A stretch of 64,000 bases of DNA from AP-15 sp963737145 (GTDB lineage Bacteria > Pseudomonadota > Alphaproteobacteria > ATCC43930 > CGMCC-115725), in assembly GCA_963737145.1 (NCBI GenBank), contig CAVTRO010000007.1, positions 496,001-560,000 of the forward strand, read 5' to 3'. Below the pieces are notes generated by a model. That model had not been told where the DNA came from, did not search any database, and worked only from the letters and a program-made list of their open reading frames with translations. The position numbers were made by a program, and so were the translations under genes. Positions 1 through 8,503 of the stretch are shown here, piece by piece; position 1 is the stretch's first letter; each line of letters begins with the position of its first letter.

Positions 1-633
1 GAAGAGAGCGGCGGCGAGGAGGCCGGGCTCAAATCGGCGACGGTCCGGATCAGCGGCCCCGACGCCTATGGCTGGCTGAAAACGGAAAGCGGCGTGCATC
101 GCCTGGTGCGGATCTCGCCGTTCGATTCGAACGCGCGGCGGCACACGAGCTTTGCGTCGGTCTGGGTCTACCCGGTGGTCGACGACAAGATCGAGGTCGA
201 GATCAACGACAAGGATCTGCGCATCGACACCTATCGCTCGTCGGGCGCCGGCGGGCAGCACGTCAACAAGACGGACAGCGCCGTTCGCATCACCCACATG
301 CCGAGCGGCATCGTCGTGCAGTGTCAGAGCGAGCGCTCGCAGCACCAGAACCGCGCCCATGCTTTTTCGATGCTGCGCGCCCGGCTCTATGAGGCCGAAT
401 TGCAGCGGCGCGAGGCGGCGGCGGACGCGATGAACGCCACCAAGACCGACATCGGCTGGGGCCACCAGATCCGCTCCTACGTGCTGCAGCCGTATCAGAT
501 GGTCAAGGATCTGCGCACCGGCGTCGAAACCTCGAACACCGGCGCGGTCCTCGACGGCGACCTCGACCGCTTCCTCGCCGCCGCCCTCGCCTCCCGCATC
601 GAAGGCGCCGACGCGATCACCGCAGGTGCGTGA
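1..633 (+). CDS. prfB: Peptide chain release factor 2, C-terminal part (partial at window edge)
   Basis: Class I release factor that recognises UGA/UAA and triggers peptidyl-tRNA hydrolysis on the ribosome. The reading frame is open from base 1, so the N-terminal part lies outside the window; the GTG at 94 is an internal Val (GVHRLVR), not a start. The peptidyl-transferase loop is intact: YRSSGAGGQHVNKTDSAVR contains the universal GGQ, followed by QSERSQHQNR. The typical RF2 context (GWLKTESGVHRLVRISPFD) precedes it. The domain 2 tripeptide that reads the stop codon, and any programmed frameshift, are upstream of the window. The end (DRFLAAALA) is normal for the family. Confidence 0.97.
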   Translation, partial: EESGGEEAGLKSATVRISGPDAYGWLKTESGVHRLVRISPFDSNARRHTSFASVWVYPVVDDKIEVEINDKDLRIDTYRSSGAGGQHVNKTDSAVRITHMPSGIVVQCQSERSQHQNRAHAFSMLRARLYEAELQRREAAADAMNATKTDIGWGHQIRSYVLQPYQMVKDLRTGVETSNTGAVLDGDLDRFLAAALASRIEGADAITAGA

Positions 634-641
634 CCTCGGGA

Positions 642-1136
642 TCAGCCTTTGAGATCTTGGAGGAATTCAGAGGCTGGCTCTACGCCAGTCACCAGCAGGT
701 GGTCGCGTGCCCTTGTGCAGGCGACGTAGAGCAGATGCCTTTCGGTATTGTAGACCTCCTCTAAATCGGCCTCGTCGGCAACGTTCTCGATGCGCTCCTG
801 CAGCGGGGTTACCTCGTTGTCGCAAGCCATCGCCGCGACGGCGCGGAATTCCAGACCTTTGGCCAGATGCATGGTGCCGATGGAGATGCGGCCTTGCGAC
901 GTTTCGATCTTGTCGCTCAGCTCGACCGCGGTCGAGCCGGCGATCCTGACCGCGCCCCTGGCTCGCCGCAGCTGACAGTTGGCGCGGACGAAAACTCCGA
1001 TTTCGTGTGGTGGCAGGCCTTCGGCGATCCGCTCGCTGAGCCATCTACCGACCGATGTTGCCTCCTGATCGGGGTCGGTGCAGGTCTGGTTTTCGATCGC
1101 GTGAGCGCTTCTTGCCTGTTCGTCCGTCAGGGATTT
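642..1136 (-). pseudogene. UvrD/Rep-family helicase, C-terminal remnant
   Basis: The frame ending at 642 reads as the C-terminal part of a superfamily 1 helicase: a GTMHLAKGLEFRAVAAMACD segment (motif V region) and HLLYVACTRARDHLLVTG (motif VI, with the VACTRAR arginine). Helicase-like sequence continues upstream of the ATG at 872 in the same open frame (PPHEIGVFVRANCQLRRA) up to about 1136, where it runs into the unrelated oxidoreductase gene. Walker A and the whole N-terminal half are missing, so it cannot be an active helicase. About 165 residues remain, against 600 or more in the family. I read it as a truncated relic joined to the neighbouring gene by a deletion. Confidence 0.75.
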
Positions 1137-2215
1137 CAGATGTCCCGGATGTGCGGCAGCACTTTCTTGCCGAACAATTCGAGCGCTTCCATCAGTGCGT
1201 CGGGATCTTCAGAGCCCGGCGTTTGGAACGACAGGTCGACGACGCCGCACCCGATCTGTTCGCGGCACTGCTTCAATTGCGCGACTATCTCGTGCGGCCC
1301 GCCGCAGAAATTGATCGGCAGCGCGCGGTTGACATTGGCCGGCCGCCGCCCCTCGCCGGCGACATTGCGCTGATCGAGTTCCAACAGGCTGGTGGCGACC
1401 CCGGCCTTCAGCGGGAACACCGCCTGCCGCGGATACTGCGCCAACGCCTGTTGCGCCTTCTCGTCGGTTTCGGCGATCAGGATGTTCGCGCGGTAGATGA
1501 TCTGCTGCGGCTCCGGCTGCCAACTCCAGCGTGCGCATTGGTCCTTGTAGTAGGCGGTCACGTTGCCCATTGCGTCGAACGGGCCGAACGACACACCGAG
1601 GCCGACATGGTTGCGCGCCGCGAAATCGCTGGCCTCGCTGCTGGTGCCGAGGGCATAGGTCGGCGGCAGCGGCCGCTGCAGCGGTTTCGGCCAAACCGAC
1701 ACGGTGCGGTAATGGAAATGCCGTCCCTGCCAGCCGAAGGGTTCAGGCTCCTTCCAGGCACGCAGGATCAGCTCCATGCCCTCGTCGGTGCGCTCGCGCA
1801 ATTCCTCGGGGTTGAGGTCGTAGGTCAGCATCTCGTTGGTGGTGCCGCGCAGCATACCGACGACGAGGCGACCCTCTGCCATCGTGTCGAGCATCGCCAT
1901 TTCCTCGGCGAGCAGCACCGGGTTGCTCTGCGGCACGATCGGGCCCAATAGCGCGATCTTGATGTTGTGCACGTGCGAGGCGATGTAGGCCGCGGCGATC
2001 GGCAATGACGGGGTCAGGATGCGCGGCGAATAATGGTGCTCGGAGACGCTGACCCAGTCGAAGCCGAGCTCCTCGACATATTGGCTGCGCTCGACCATGC
2101 CGCGAAAGGCGCGCAGACCCGCCTCGCGGTCGTAGACGCCGGCCGGCATCGGCCATTGCCGCGGCAGGTTCGAGGGTGCGTAGTAGCGGCCGGTTTCGAA
2201 ATACGAGACCTGCAT
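1136..2215 (-). CDS. LLM-class flavin-dependent oxidoreductase (luciferase-like)
   Basis: Predicted FMN/F420-type TIM-barrel monooxygenase of the bacterial luciferase-like family, 359 residues, near family length. Family features seen: an N-terminal beta strand (MQVSYFETGRYY), FDWVSVSEHHYSP with the usual EHH, LARGT-like MLRGTTNEM, and a late substrate-cap region. The start is ATG at 2215 because a GGGAGAGG Shine-Dalgarno lies just upstream; longer in-frame starts would run into the ABM gene. The ABM monooxygenase gene lies 16 bp upstream on the same strand, a common pairing for oxidative breakdown of a small organic substrate. The substrate cannot be told from sequence. Confidence 0.88.
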   Translation of the reverse strand: MQVSYFETGRYYAPSNLPRQWPMPAGVYDREAGLRAFRGMVERSQYVEELGFDWVSVSEHHYSPRILTPSLPIAAAYIASHVHNIKIALLGPIVPQSNPVLLAEEMAMLDTMAEGRLVVGMLRGTTNEMLTYDLNPEELRERTDEGMELILRAWKEPEPFGWQGRHFHYRTVSVWPKPLQRPLPPTYALGTSSEASDFAARNHVGLGVSFGPFDAMGNVTAYYKDQCARWSWQPEPQQIIYRANILIAETDEKAQQALAQYPRQAVFPLKAGVATSLLELDQRNVAGEGRRPANVNRALPINFCGGPHEIVAQLKQCREQIGCGVVDLSFQTPGSEDPDALMEALELFGKKVLPHIRDI

Positions 2216-2231
2216 TTGGCGCCTCTCCCGT

Positions 2232-2522
2232 TCAGCGGGTACGGTTGTAACTATAGTCTTCGCGTTCGCCGGCGCCGAGCCGCAGCCCCTCCGGCAAAGG
2301 CGGGCGCTGCGCCTGCAGTTTGGCGTGGGCGTCAAGTGTCGCCTGGTCCTTCCACAATTCGAGCAGGACCAGCTTGTCGGGATCGAAGACGCTCTGGAAC
2401 ACCTCGAACTGTTCGCAACCGGCATCCTGCCGCGAGACCTCGCAGCGCGCCTTCATCGCCTGCGCGAGTTCGGCGCCCTTGCCGGACGCCGCGTTGAACG
2501 TAACGACGAGCCGGACTGCCAT
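2232..2522 (-). CDS. ABM-domain (antibiotic biosynthesis monooxygenase-like) small protein
   Basis: A 96-residue protein with the dimeric ferredoxin-like ABM fold signature: VVTFNAASGKGAELAQAM, then CEQFEVFQSVFDPDKLVLLELW and a final DY-type ending. ABM proteins are cofactor-poor oxygenases or heme/quinone-type enzymes. ATG at 2522 is preferred because GGGAGGAAACGCT precedes it; an in-frame start 7 codons upstream lacks a ribosome site. It is the first gene of a two-gene unit with the luciferase-like oxidoreductase downstream. Function beyond the fold is inference. Confidence 0.8.
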   Translation of the reverse strand: MAVRLVVTFNAASGKGAELAQAMKARCEVSRQDAGCEQFEVFQSVFDPDKLVLLELWKDQATLDAHAKLQAQRPPLPEGLRLGAGEREDYSYNRTR

Positions 2523-2779
2523 AGCGTTTCCTCCCGTGCTCAATCTGTATGACCAGTATCATGACCCGCCCGCCGCCGCGTCAAGCGCGCCCAGGAATGA
2601 CCGGAATGGGGCAACACTCGCCGTTTCGCGGCGCCTGGCGCACCGGCAGCTCGGCGCCGCAGGACCAAACCGCTCTCGCGGTAATTTGTGGCGAGAGGAG
2701 AGTTGGGAGAGTAGCGGGAAGCGGGCGTCCTGTCTTGAGATTGAGGGGCCTAGAACCTCACCCAAGGCAGGAGCCCCCA

Positions 2780-2839
2780 ATGACCGACAAGGCCATCAGC
2801 CGGTTACGCCAGCGGCTGATCGACGACATGACGCCCCGT
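2780..2839 (+). pseudogene. Tyrosine recombinase N-terminal fragment
   Basis: ATG with a GGCAGGAG site upstream, followed by MTDKAISRLRQRLIDDMT, the start typical of phage-type/transposon tyrosine integrases with a SAM-like core-binding domain. After about 20 codons the similarity stops. The expected continuation (RRLSPKTKQHYIRDV) is found 430 bp away on the other strand at 3267-3323, so the gene appears broken by an inversion. No catalytic domain is present in the window. Confidence 0.6.
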
Positions 2840-2882
2840 TACCAAATCAGCCCGTCGCGTCGACCAATCCAGAGTCGGCACG

Positions 2883-3260
2883 ATGCGCTTTCACCACGTG
2901 GGGTACGCCACCGCCAATATCGACCGTTTCGTCGAAGACTTCGTCACCGGCCTTGAATAGAGCTTTGAGCTCTGCACAAGTGATGGCGATGTCACCGAAG
3001 CGTTGCACCCGATCACGGTTTTTCATACGGGGTAACGCCCCGCTTGGCGGCGTCTTGTCTTCCGGCCGGTTTTTGCACCCCTTGCCATCAGCGCCAAGGT
3101 CTCTGATCCGATCCAGCGGGTGACGGTTTGTTTTGCCCGCATGCAGGGCGACACGCTCATCGAGCTGGTGGAACCCTTTGGTGAGAACAGCCCGGTCGAT
3201 GCCGTCATCGGCAGCAACCGGGGCGGCGTGTATCATCTGCGTTATGAGGTCGAGGATCTC
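2883..3260 (+). pseudogene. VOC/glyoxalase-family protein, decayed
   Basis: ATG CGC TTT CAC CAC begins MRFHHVGYATANIDRFVEDF, a glyoxalase/VOC start with the metal-ligand His of the first beta strand, but a TAG follows after 25 codons. Matching VOC sequence resumes in another frame around 3090-3260 (QRVTVCFARMQGDTLIELVEP, then GGVYHLRYEVEDL), including the expected Glu of LIELVEP. The middle is scrambled and the C-terminal end is lost at the junction with an inverted integrase fragment. Not functional. Confidence 0.6.
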
Positions 3261-3266
3261 AAAACC

Positions 3267-3323
3267 TTTCCTGACGTCGCGGATATAGTGCTGCTTGGTC
3301 TTGGGACTCAGCCGGCGGATCGC
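3267..3323 (-). pseudogene. Tyrosine recombinase core-binding fragment (inverted)
   Basis: On the minus strand the residues AIRRLSPKTKQHYIRDVRK match the N-terminal core-binding helix of tyrosine integrases. They are the natural continuation of the plus-strand fragment at 2780-2839. The two pieces meet at nearly the same codon, which fits an inversion of the segment between them. Too short to be functional. Confidence 0.5.
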
Positions 3324-3437
3324 ATCGCCGGGCTGCGGGGTCGATTGCTCCGGGGCCGCCTGCGCCATGCACCCGCCAGCGGCCAACGCGCACACCAGCG
3401 CCGAACGCCAGGTTCGGGATAGTAGAACTGCCCTCAT
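3324..3437 (-). pseudogene. Secreted-protein N-terminus fused to rearranged DNA
   Basis: An open frame on the minus strand begins MRAVLLSRTWRSALVCALAA, a plausible signal peptide with basic n-region and hydrophobic core, then GGCMAQAAPEQSTPQPG. After about 38 residues it continues into integrase-derived and antisense VOC sequence, so the original gene is truncated. It lies 51 bp downstream of rpsU on the same strand. The original product is not recognisable. Confidence 0.35.
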
Positions 3438-3488
3438 CGAGGATCGCGTCTGGCGCGCATGGTTGCGCCCTCAGCGGAGCGGCCGGGC

Positions 3489-3692
3489 TTAGTACCCCTC
3501 GCGCTCCAGACGCTTGCGCAGCAACTTGCGGTAGCGGCGCACCGCTTCGGCCTTTTCGCGCGCCCGCCGCTCCGAGGGTTTCTCGTAATTACGGCGGAGC
3601 TTCATTTCTCGGAAGACCCCTTCCCGTTGCATTTTTTTCTTCAGCGCGCGGAGCGCCTGGTCGACGTTATTGTCGCGAACGAGGATTTGCAC
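3489..3692 (-). CDS. rpsU: 30S ribosomal protein S21
   Basis: Small basic ribosomal protein that helps base-pair the 16S rRNA 3' end with mRNA. The 67 residues are typical: MQILVRDNNVDQALRALKKK, then REMKLRRNYEKPSERRAREK and a basic tail. The start codon is GTG, preceded by GGAGAAGAG. It stands alone on the minus strand, divergent from def, with about 200 bp between them. Confidence 0.97.
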   Translation of the reverse strand: MQILVRDNNVDQALRALKKKMQREGVFREMKLRRNYEKPSERRAREKAEAVRRYRKLLRKRLEREGY

Positions 3693-3810
3693 GGGGGCTC
3701 TTCTCCGTAATTACAAAGCGCGATGCGGCCGGGCCGCGGCGACGGTCCGTCTGCGGCAATATTTAGCACTTTCACGACGTGCTGTGAAGGCGGCCCGCCG
3801 GTGGGTAGCG

Positions 3811-3843
3811 GGTAGTGTCTCAGTTTCAAACTGAGACACTACC
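3811..3843. repeat. Perfect 16-bp inverted repeat in the rpsU-def intergenic region
   Basis: Arms GGTAGTGTCTCAGTTT and AAACTGAGACACTACC are exact reverse complements separated by a single C. The core TGTCTCA...TGAGACA is dyad-symmetric and could be an operator for a dimeric regulator, a transposon-derived end pair, or a strong hairpin. It has no T-run, so it is not a standard terminator. Partial GGTAGCG repeats flank it on both sides (3803-3810 and 3844-3850). Confidence 0.75.
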
Positions 3844-3894
3844 GGGTAGCGACTCGGCTTTACCCCGATCCCCTCCCGTCGCATACTTGACGTC

Positions 3895-4458
3895 ATGGCT
3901 CTCTTGAAGATCGCCCGGATGGGGCACCCCGTTTTGCGCGGCGTCGCCGGCGCGGTCGACGACCCGACAGCGCCCTGGGTGCGCCGCCTCGTCGACGACA
4001 TGGTCGAGACGATGGAGGACGCCGGCGGCACCGGCATTGCCGCGCCGCAGGTGCATCAGCCCTACCGGATCGTCGTGTTTCAGGTATTGGGAGATCGTCT
4101 CAGCGACCTGCCGGGCGACGTCGCGCAGGATCTGACGGTGCTGATCAACCCGGTCGTCGAGACCATCGGACGGGAGCGTGCGTTCGGGTGGGAGGGCTGC
4201 CTCTCGGTTCCGGGATTGCGCGGTGTCGTGCCGCGTCACCTGCACATCCGCTATCGCGGGACTGGCCTCGACGGCGAGGTCGTCGAGCGCGAGGTCGAGG
4301 GCTTCCACGCCCGCGTCGTCCAGCACGAATGCGACCATCTCGACGGCATCCTTTATCCGCAGCGCATGACGGACCATCGGCTGCTGGTCTTTGTCGAGGA
4401 ACTGCAGCGCCATCCGATCGATCTCGCCGCCGTTCTCGCCCAAAGCCCGACGGCATGA
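3895..4458 (+). CDS. def: Peptide deformylase
   Basis: Removes the N-formyl group from nascent proteins using a catalytic metal (usually Fe2+). All three family motifs are present: GTGIAAPQV (motif 1, GXGXAAXQ), WEGCLSVPG (motif 2, metal-binding Cys) and QHECDHLDG (motif 3, HEXXH metal-binding and catalytic Glu). The 187 residues are normal length. The stop overlaps the start of the COQ9-like gene by ATGA, so the two are probably translationally coupled. The upstream region carries a strong palindrome at 3811-3843. Confidence 0.96.
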   Translation: MALLKIARMGHPVLRGVAGAVDDPTAPWVRRLVDDMVETMEDAGGTGIAAPQVHQPYRIVVFQVLGDRLSDLPGDVAQDLTVLINPVVETIGRERAFGWEGCLSVPGLRGVVPRHLHIRYRGTGLDGEVVEREVEGFHARVVQHECDHLDGILYPQRMTDHRLLVFVEELQRHPIDLAAVLAQSPTA

Positions 4459-5093
4459 AGAGCCCGCTCGCCGAGAGCCAGCGCGATGCGCTGATCGAGG
4501 CGATGCTGCCGGACGTGCCGTTCGACGGCTGGTCGCGCGCGGCGTTGCGCGCGGCGGCGCGGCGCACCGGTGTGCCGGCGGCGGAAGCGCTGGCCCTATT
4601 CCCGGATGGTCCTGCCGATTTTGCCGCGTGCTTCAGCCGCTGGGCGGATCGCCGCATGCTGGACCGGATCGAGAGCTTTCCGCTCAGCCAGCTGCGGGTG
4701 CCGGAGCGCGTCGCGCTCGCGGTCAACATCCGGCTGGAGATCGTCGAGCCCTGGCGCGAGGCCGTGCGGCGCGCGCTGACCATTCTGCCCTTGCCGCAAA
4801 ACGCGCCATTGGCAATGCGTCTGCTGTACGAGACCGTCGACGGCATCTGGTACGCCGCCGGGGACAGCGCGACCGATTTCAGCTTTTACACAAAGCGCGC
4901 CACCCTCGCGGGGATCTACGCCGCGACATTGCTCTATTGGCTAGAAGACCGCTCACCGGGATTTGTCGACACGCGCGAGTTTCTCGATCGCCGGCTCGCC
5001 GAGGTGGCGCGCTTCGGCCAGGCGCGGCGCCGGCTTCAGACGGCCCTCGACCGCCTGCCGAACCCGCTGCGGATATTGCGGGCTTCTGGCTGA
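4455..5093 (+). CDS. COQ9-family protein
   Basis: 212 residues matching the COQ9 family: a helical TetR-like fold protein that in mitochondria binds lipids and presents ubiquinone precursors to the hydroxylase COQ7. Features include a C-terminal VDGIWYAAGDSATDFSFYTKR segment, the family's most conserved stretch, followed by the helical LAGIYAATLLYWLED. The bacterial role is inferred to be ubiquinone biosynthesis. The start ATG overlaps the def stop (ATGA). COQ9-type genes are common in alphaproteobacteria. Confidence 0.88.
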   Translation: MKSPLAESQRDALIEAMLPDVPFDGWSRAALRAAARRTGVPAAEALALFPDGPADFAACFSRWADRRMLDRIESFPLSQLRVPERVALAVNIRLEIVEPWREAVRRALTILPLPQNAPLAMRLLYETVDGIWYAAGDSATDFSFYTKRATLAGIYAATLLYWLEDRSPGFVDTREFLDRRLAEVARFGQARRRLQTALDRLPNPLRILRASG

Positions 5094-5191
5094 GTCCGCA
5101 CATCCCTCTTTCGCGGTGTTTTTTCAACTGTTAGCATCCTCCCATAAGTCATAACGGGGCATCTTGCTCGCCCCAGCCCTGGGAGGGAACA

Positions 5192-6547
5192 ATGACCGCA
5201 ACCGATATCGGCGGCGCCCGCCTTTCCGACATCGAGCATCGCGCGCAATTGCACCGCGCACTGGTCGCCAGCACGGTCGGCACCACGATCGAATGGTATG
5301 ATTTCCTGCTCTACGGCCAAGTGAGCGCGCTGGTCTTCGGACCGCTCTTCTTCCCGCATTCCGCGCCTTTGGTCGGCGTGCTTGAGGCCTTCGCCATTTT
5401 CTTTATCGGGTTTGTCGGGCGGCCGATCGGCGCGGCGATATTCGGCCATTGGGGCGACCGGATCGGGCGCAAGGCGACGTTGATCGCGACCTTGCTGGTC
5501 TCCGGCATCGCAACCGTTGCCGTGGGTCTGGTCCCGACCTACGCGAGCATCGGCATCTGGGCCCCGGTTCTGCTGACGGCCATTCGCTTGATCCAAGGGA
5601 TCGGCGTCGGCGGCGAATGGGGCGGGTCGGTATTGTTGGCCATGGAGTGGGCGCGAACCACCAAGCATCGCGGCTTCATCTCGTCCTGGCCGCAATTCGG
5701 CGCGCCGGCCGGGTTCTTCCTGGCCAATCTGGCGGTGCTGGTGTTCAGCTGGGTTTCCGGCGACCAGTTCCTGGTGTGGGGCTGGCGCATTCCGTTTCTG
5801 ATCAGCATCGTCATGGTCGGGGTCGGGTTGTGGATCCGGCTCGGCATCCTCGAAACCCCGGTCTTCCAGAAGGTGATCGACGAGGACCGCATCGAACGCG
5901 TGCCGGTGCTCGAAGTGCTCAAGCGCCAGCCGAAGCAGGTCGCCCTGACTGCGCTGTTGCGGCTGCCGGAGCAGGCGCCGGGCTATATTTTTGGCGCTTT
6001 CGTCTTCACCTACGGCACGACGGTCCTGGGCGCCTCGCGCAATTTCCTGTTGATCGGCGTGCTCGTTCAAGCCGTCCTGGGGTTTCTCTGGGTGACGGTC
6101 GCCGGGCATCTGTCGGACCGCATCGGCCGCAAGCGCATGTATATGATCGGCTGCGTGGTCATGGCGGTGTTCGGCTTCATTTATTTCGCGTTGCTCGATA
6201 CCAAGGTGCCGGGATTGATCTTCCTCGCCGTCGCGCTGTCAGGGCTGCCGGTCATGACGCTCTACGGCCCAGAAGCGGCGCTGATCGCGGAAAGCTTCTC
6301 GCCGCGTCTGCGCTACAGCGGCTGCTCGCTCGGTTATCAACTGGCCTCGATCATAGCTGGCGGCCCGTCGCCGTTCATCTCGACGGCGTTGTTCGCCGCC
6401 TTTGCTTCGAGTTTGCCGATTGCGTTTTACATCCTCGGCTGCGCCGTCATCGGCATCGTCGCGACCGCTTTGCTGACGGACTACACCAATAAGGACATCT
6501 CGGAGGAATACGACAAAGTCGGGACTGTTCGGGCAAGAGCCGTTTAG
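5192..6547 (+). CDS. MFS transporter, metabolite:H+ symporter (MHS) type
   Basis: 451-residue inner-membrane transporter with 12 predicted membrane segments. MHS markers: TTIEWYDFLLYG in helix 1, the loop 2-3 motif GHWGDRIGRKATL, and GIGVGGEWGGSVLLAMEW between helices 4 and 5. A second GHLSDRIGRKRMYM repeats loop motif in the C half. The family moves organic acids, shikimate, proline/betaine and similar; the substrate is not predictable. GGGAGG lies ahead of the ATG. The next gene is a close paralogue in tandem, so a duplication. Confidence 0.9.
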   Translation: MTATDIGGARLSDIEHRAQLHRALVASTVGTTIEWYDFLLYGQVSALVFGPLFFPHSAPLVGVLEAFAIFFIGFVGRPIGAAIFGHWGDRIGRKATLIATLLVSGIATVAVGLVPTYASIGIWAPVLLTAIRLIQGIGVGGEWGGSVLLAMEWARTTKHRGFISSWPQFGAPAGFFLANLAVLVFSWVSGDQFLVWGWRIPFLISIVMVGVGLWIRLGILETPVFQKVIDEDRIERVPVLEVLKRQPKQVALTALLRLPEQAPGYIFGAFVFTYGTTVLGASRNFLLIGVLVQAVLGFLWVTVAGHLSDRIGRKRMYMIGCVVMAVFGFIYFALLDTKVPGLIFLAVALSGLPVMTLYGPEAALIAESFSPRLRYSGCSLGYQLASIIAGGPSPFISTALFAAFASSLPIAFYILGCAVIGIVATALLTDYTNKDISEEYDKVGTVRARAV

Positions 6548-6581
6548 CCGTCCACGGTACTCGCCAGCGGGAGGAAATTTG

Positions 6582-7934
6582 ATGACCGCCGCCGGAATCG
6601 CCGCAAGCGCCCTTTCCGAAACCGAGCACAGCAGGCAACTACGCCGTGCCGTCGTCGCCAGTACGGTGGGAACCGCGATCGAGGCTTACGATTTCCTGCT
6701 TTACGTGCAGGTGGCCCCACTCGTTTTCGCAAAATTGTACTTCCCGGGATCCGACCCGCTGGTCGGGACCCTGCAGGCGTTCGGCATCTATGCGGTCGGT
6801 TTTATCGCGCGTCCGGTCGGCGCCGCGCTCTTCGGCCACTACGGAGACCGCGTCGGGCGAAAGGCGACGCTGATTGCGACGTTGCTGCTGACCGGGCTGT
6901 CGACCTTTGCCGTGGGATTCGTCCCGAGCTATGCGGCGATCGGCATCTGGGGCGCGGTGATCCTCACCATCGTGCGCTTCATTCAGGGCATGGGGATCGG
7001 CGGTGAATGGGGCGGCGCCACATTGATGTCGATGGAATGGGCGCGAACCAATGCCCATCGCGGTTTCATCACCTCCTGGCCGCAATGGGGCGGGCCGGCC
7101 GGGCTGTTCCTGGCGAACCTCGCGGTGCTCGCGTTCAGCGCGATTTCCGGCGATCAGTTCCTAACCTGGGGATGGCGCGTTCCGTTCTGGCTCAGCATCG
7201 TCATGGTCGGAATCGGGCTCTACATTAGGCTCGGCATATTCGAGACCCCGACCTTTGCGCGGCTTTTGGCGGAGAAGCGCATCGAACGCGTCCCCGTGGT
7301 CGAGGTGATCAGGCGGCAACCGAAGCTGATCGCCCTTACCGCGCTGGCGCGCATGGCCGAGCAGGGTCCGTTCTATATCTTCGCCGCCTTCATCTTCACC
7401 TACGGCACGACCGTGCTGCACAGCTCGCGCGACATGTTGCTGACCGCAGTCCTCGTCGCAACCGCATTGTCGGCCGTTACCACGCCGCTCGCCGGACACA
7501 TATCCGACCGTATCGGCCGCAAGCGGATGTATCTGATTGGCGCGGTCACCGTGGGGGTCTTCGGATTTGTTTATTTCGCACTGCTGAACACCGCGGTTCC
7601 CGGATTGATCTTTCTCGCCGTCATCCTGTCATTTATCCCGCACGACCTGATGTACGGCCCACAGGCGGCGCTGATCGCCGAATGTTTCACCCCGCGGCTG
7701 CGTTACAGCGGCTCCTCGCTTGGTTACCATCTGTCCTCGGTGATCGCCGGCGGTCCCGCGCCGATCATTGCGACGGCGCTGTTTGCCTGGACCGGCTCCG
7801 GCTACGCGATCGCGCTCTACATCCTGTTCTGCGCGATCGTCAGCATCACCGCTACTTCGTTCCTGCCGGATTACACCAACCGCGACATCTCGCAGGAGCA
7901 CGACGTGGCCTCTACAGCATCGACAGCCGCATAG
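6582..7934 (+). CDS. MFS transporter, MHS type (tandem paralogue)
   Basis: 450-residue paralogue of the preceding gene with the same motifs (GTAIEAYDFLLYV, GHYGDRVGRKATL, GMGIGGEWGGATLMSMEW, GHISDRIGRKRMYL). The first helix has EAYDF where the neighbour has EWYDF, and several pocket-facing residues differ, which suggests a different substrate. ATG at 6582 is chosen over the overlapping TTG at 6579 because GGGAGGAAATTTG precedes it. Only 34 bp separates it from the first copy, so they are probably cotranscribed. Confidence 0.9.
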   Translation: MTAAGIAASALSETEHSRQLRRAVVASTVGTAIEAYDFLLYVQVAPLVFAKLYFPGSDPLVGTLQAFGIYAVGFIARPVGAALFGHYGDRVGRKATLIATLLLTGLSTFAVGFVPSYAAIGIWGAVILTIVRFIQGMGIGGEWGGATLMSMEWARTNAHRGFITSWPQWGGPAGLFLANLAVLAFSAISGDQFLTWGWRVPFWLSIVMVGIGLYIRLGIFETPTFARLLAEKRIERVPVVEVIRRQPKLIALTALARMAEQGPFYIFAAFIFTYGTTVLHSSRDMLLTAVLVATALSAVTTPLAGHISDRIGRKRMYLIGAVTVGVFGFVYFALLNTAVPGLIFLAVILSFIPHDLMYGPQAALIAECFTPRLRYSGSSLGYHLSSVIAGGPAPIIATALFAWTGSGYAIALYILFCAIVSITATSFLPDYTNRDISQEHDVASTASTAA

Positions 7935-7941
7935 GACGCCG

Positions 7942-8394
7942 CTATTTCGCGTCGCACGGTCCGAGGTAACGACCGGTGATACGGCCGGGGGTATCGACCG
8001 GCTGACCGTTGGGACCCGGAACGCGCGCCGTCAACGCCGCCTCCATCGTATCGCCGGCGTAACGCCCGGAGCCGGCGGAGACGATCGGGCCCCGGGGTGT
8101 GTTGCAGGTCATTGCCCAGGTGACGCCGCCGCCATGACGATCCACGCGGTCGAGCTTGCATTGTCCTTCGGCGGGGACCGGGTTGGCGGCATCGATGCAG
8201 GCGGTGAGTGTCATCGGGGCATCGCCGGCCGCTGACGCTTGAACGCCGGGCGGCGACTGGGCGGCGCCGGGCAACTGCATCTGAGTGGTGAACTGCCATT
8301 TTCCGGCCTTGATTTCGTCAGCTGCCCGCGACGGGACGGAACTGGCGCCGGCGAGGATCATGGTCAGCAGAATACCTCCCGCGGCTCTGGTCAT
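7942..8394 (-). CDS. DUF3617-family periplasmic protein
   Basis: 150 residues with a signal peptide (MTRAAGGILLTMILAGASSVPSRA, cleaved near SRA-AD) and a DUF3617-type body: IKAGKWQFTTQMQLPG at the start, two Cys-containing strands (TACIDAANPVP, CKLDRVDRHGGGVTWAMTC) and a YAGDTMEA turn. Two of these Cys may form a disulfide. Function of the family is unknown. ATG at 8394 is the start that leaves a full signal peptide; a longer frame upstream has no recognisable content. It converges with the transporter gene. Confidence 0.75.
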   Translation of the reverse strand: MTRAAGGILLTMILAGASSVPSRAADEIKAGKWQFTTQMQLPGAAQSPPGVQASAAGDAPMTLTACIDAANPVPAEGQCKLDRVDRHGGGVTWAMTCNTPRGPIVSAGSGRYAGDTMEAALTARVPGPNGQPVDTPGRITGRYLGPCDAK

Positions 8395-8503
8395 CGTTTC
8401 GGCCTGCTTGTTTCCCCTTTGGCGAACAAACACCGCGCCATCGCATTCCAGGGGGCGCAAAGACGCTCTGGCAAATCATCTTGAGGAACCGTAGCCTAAA
8501 GGC

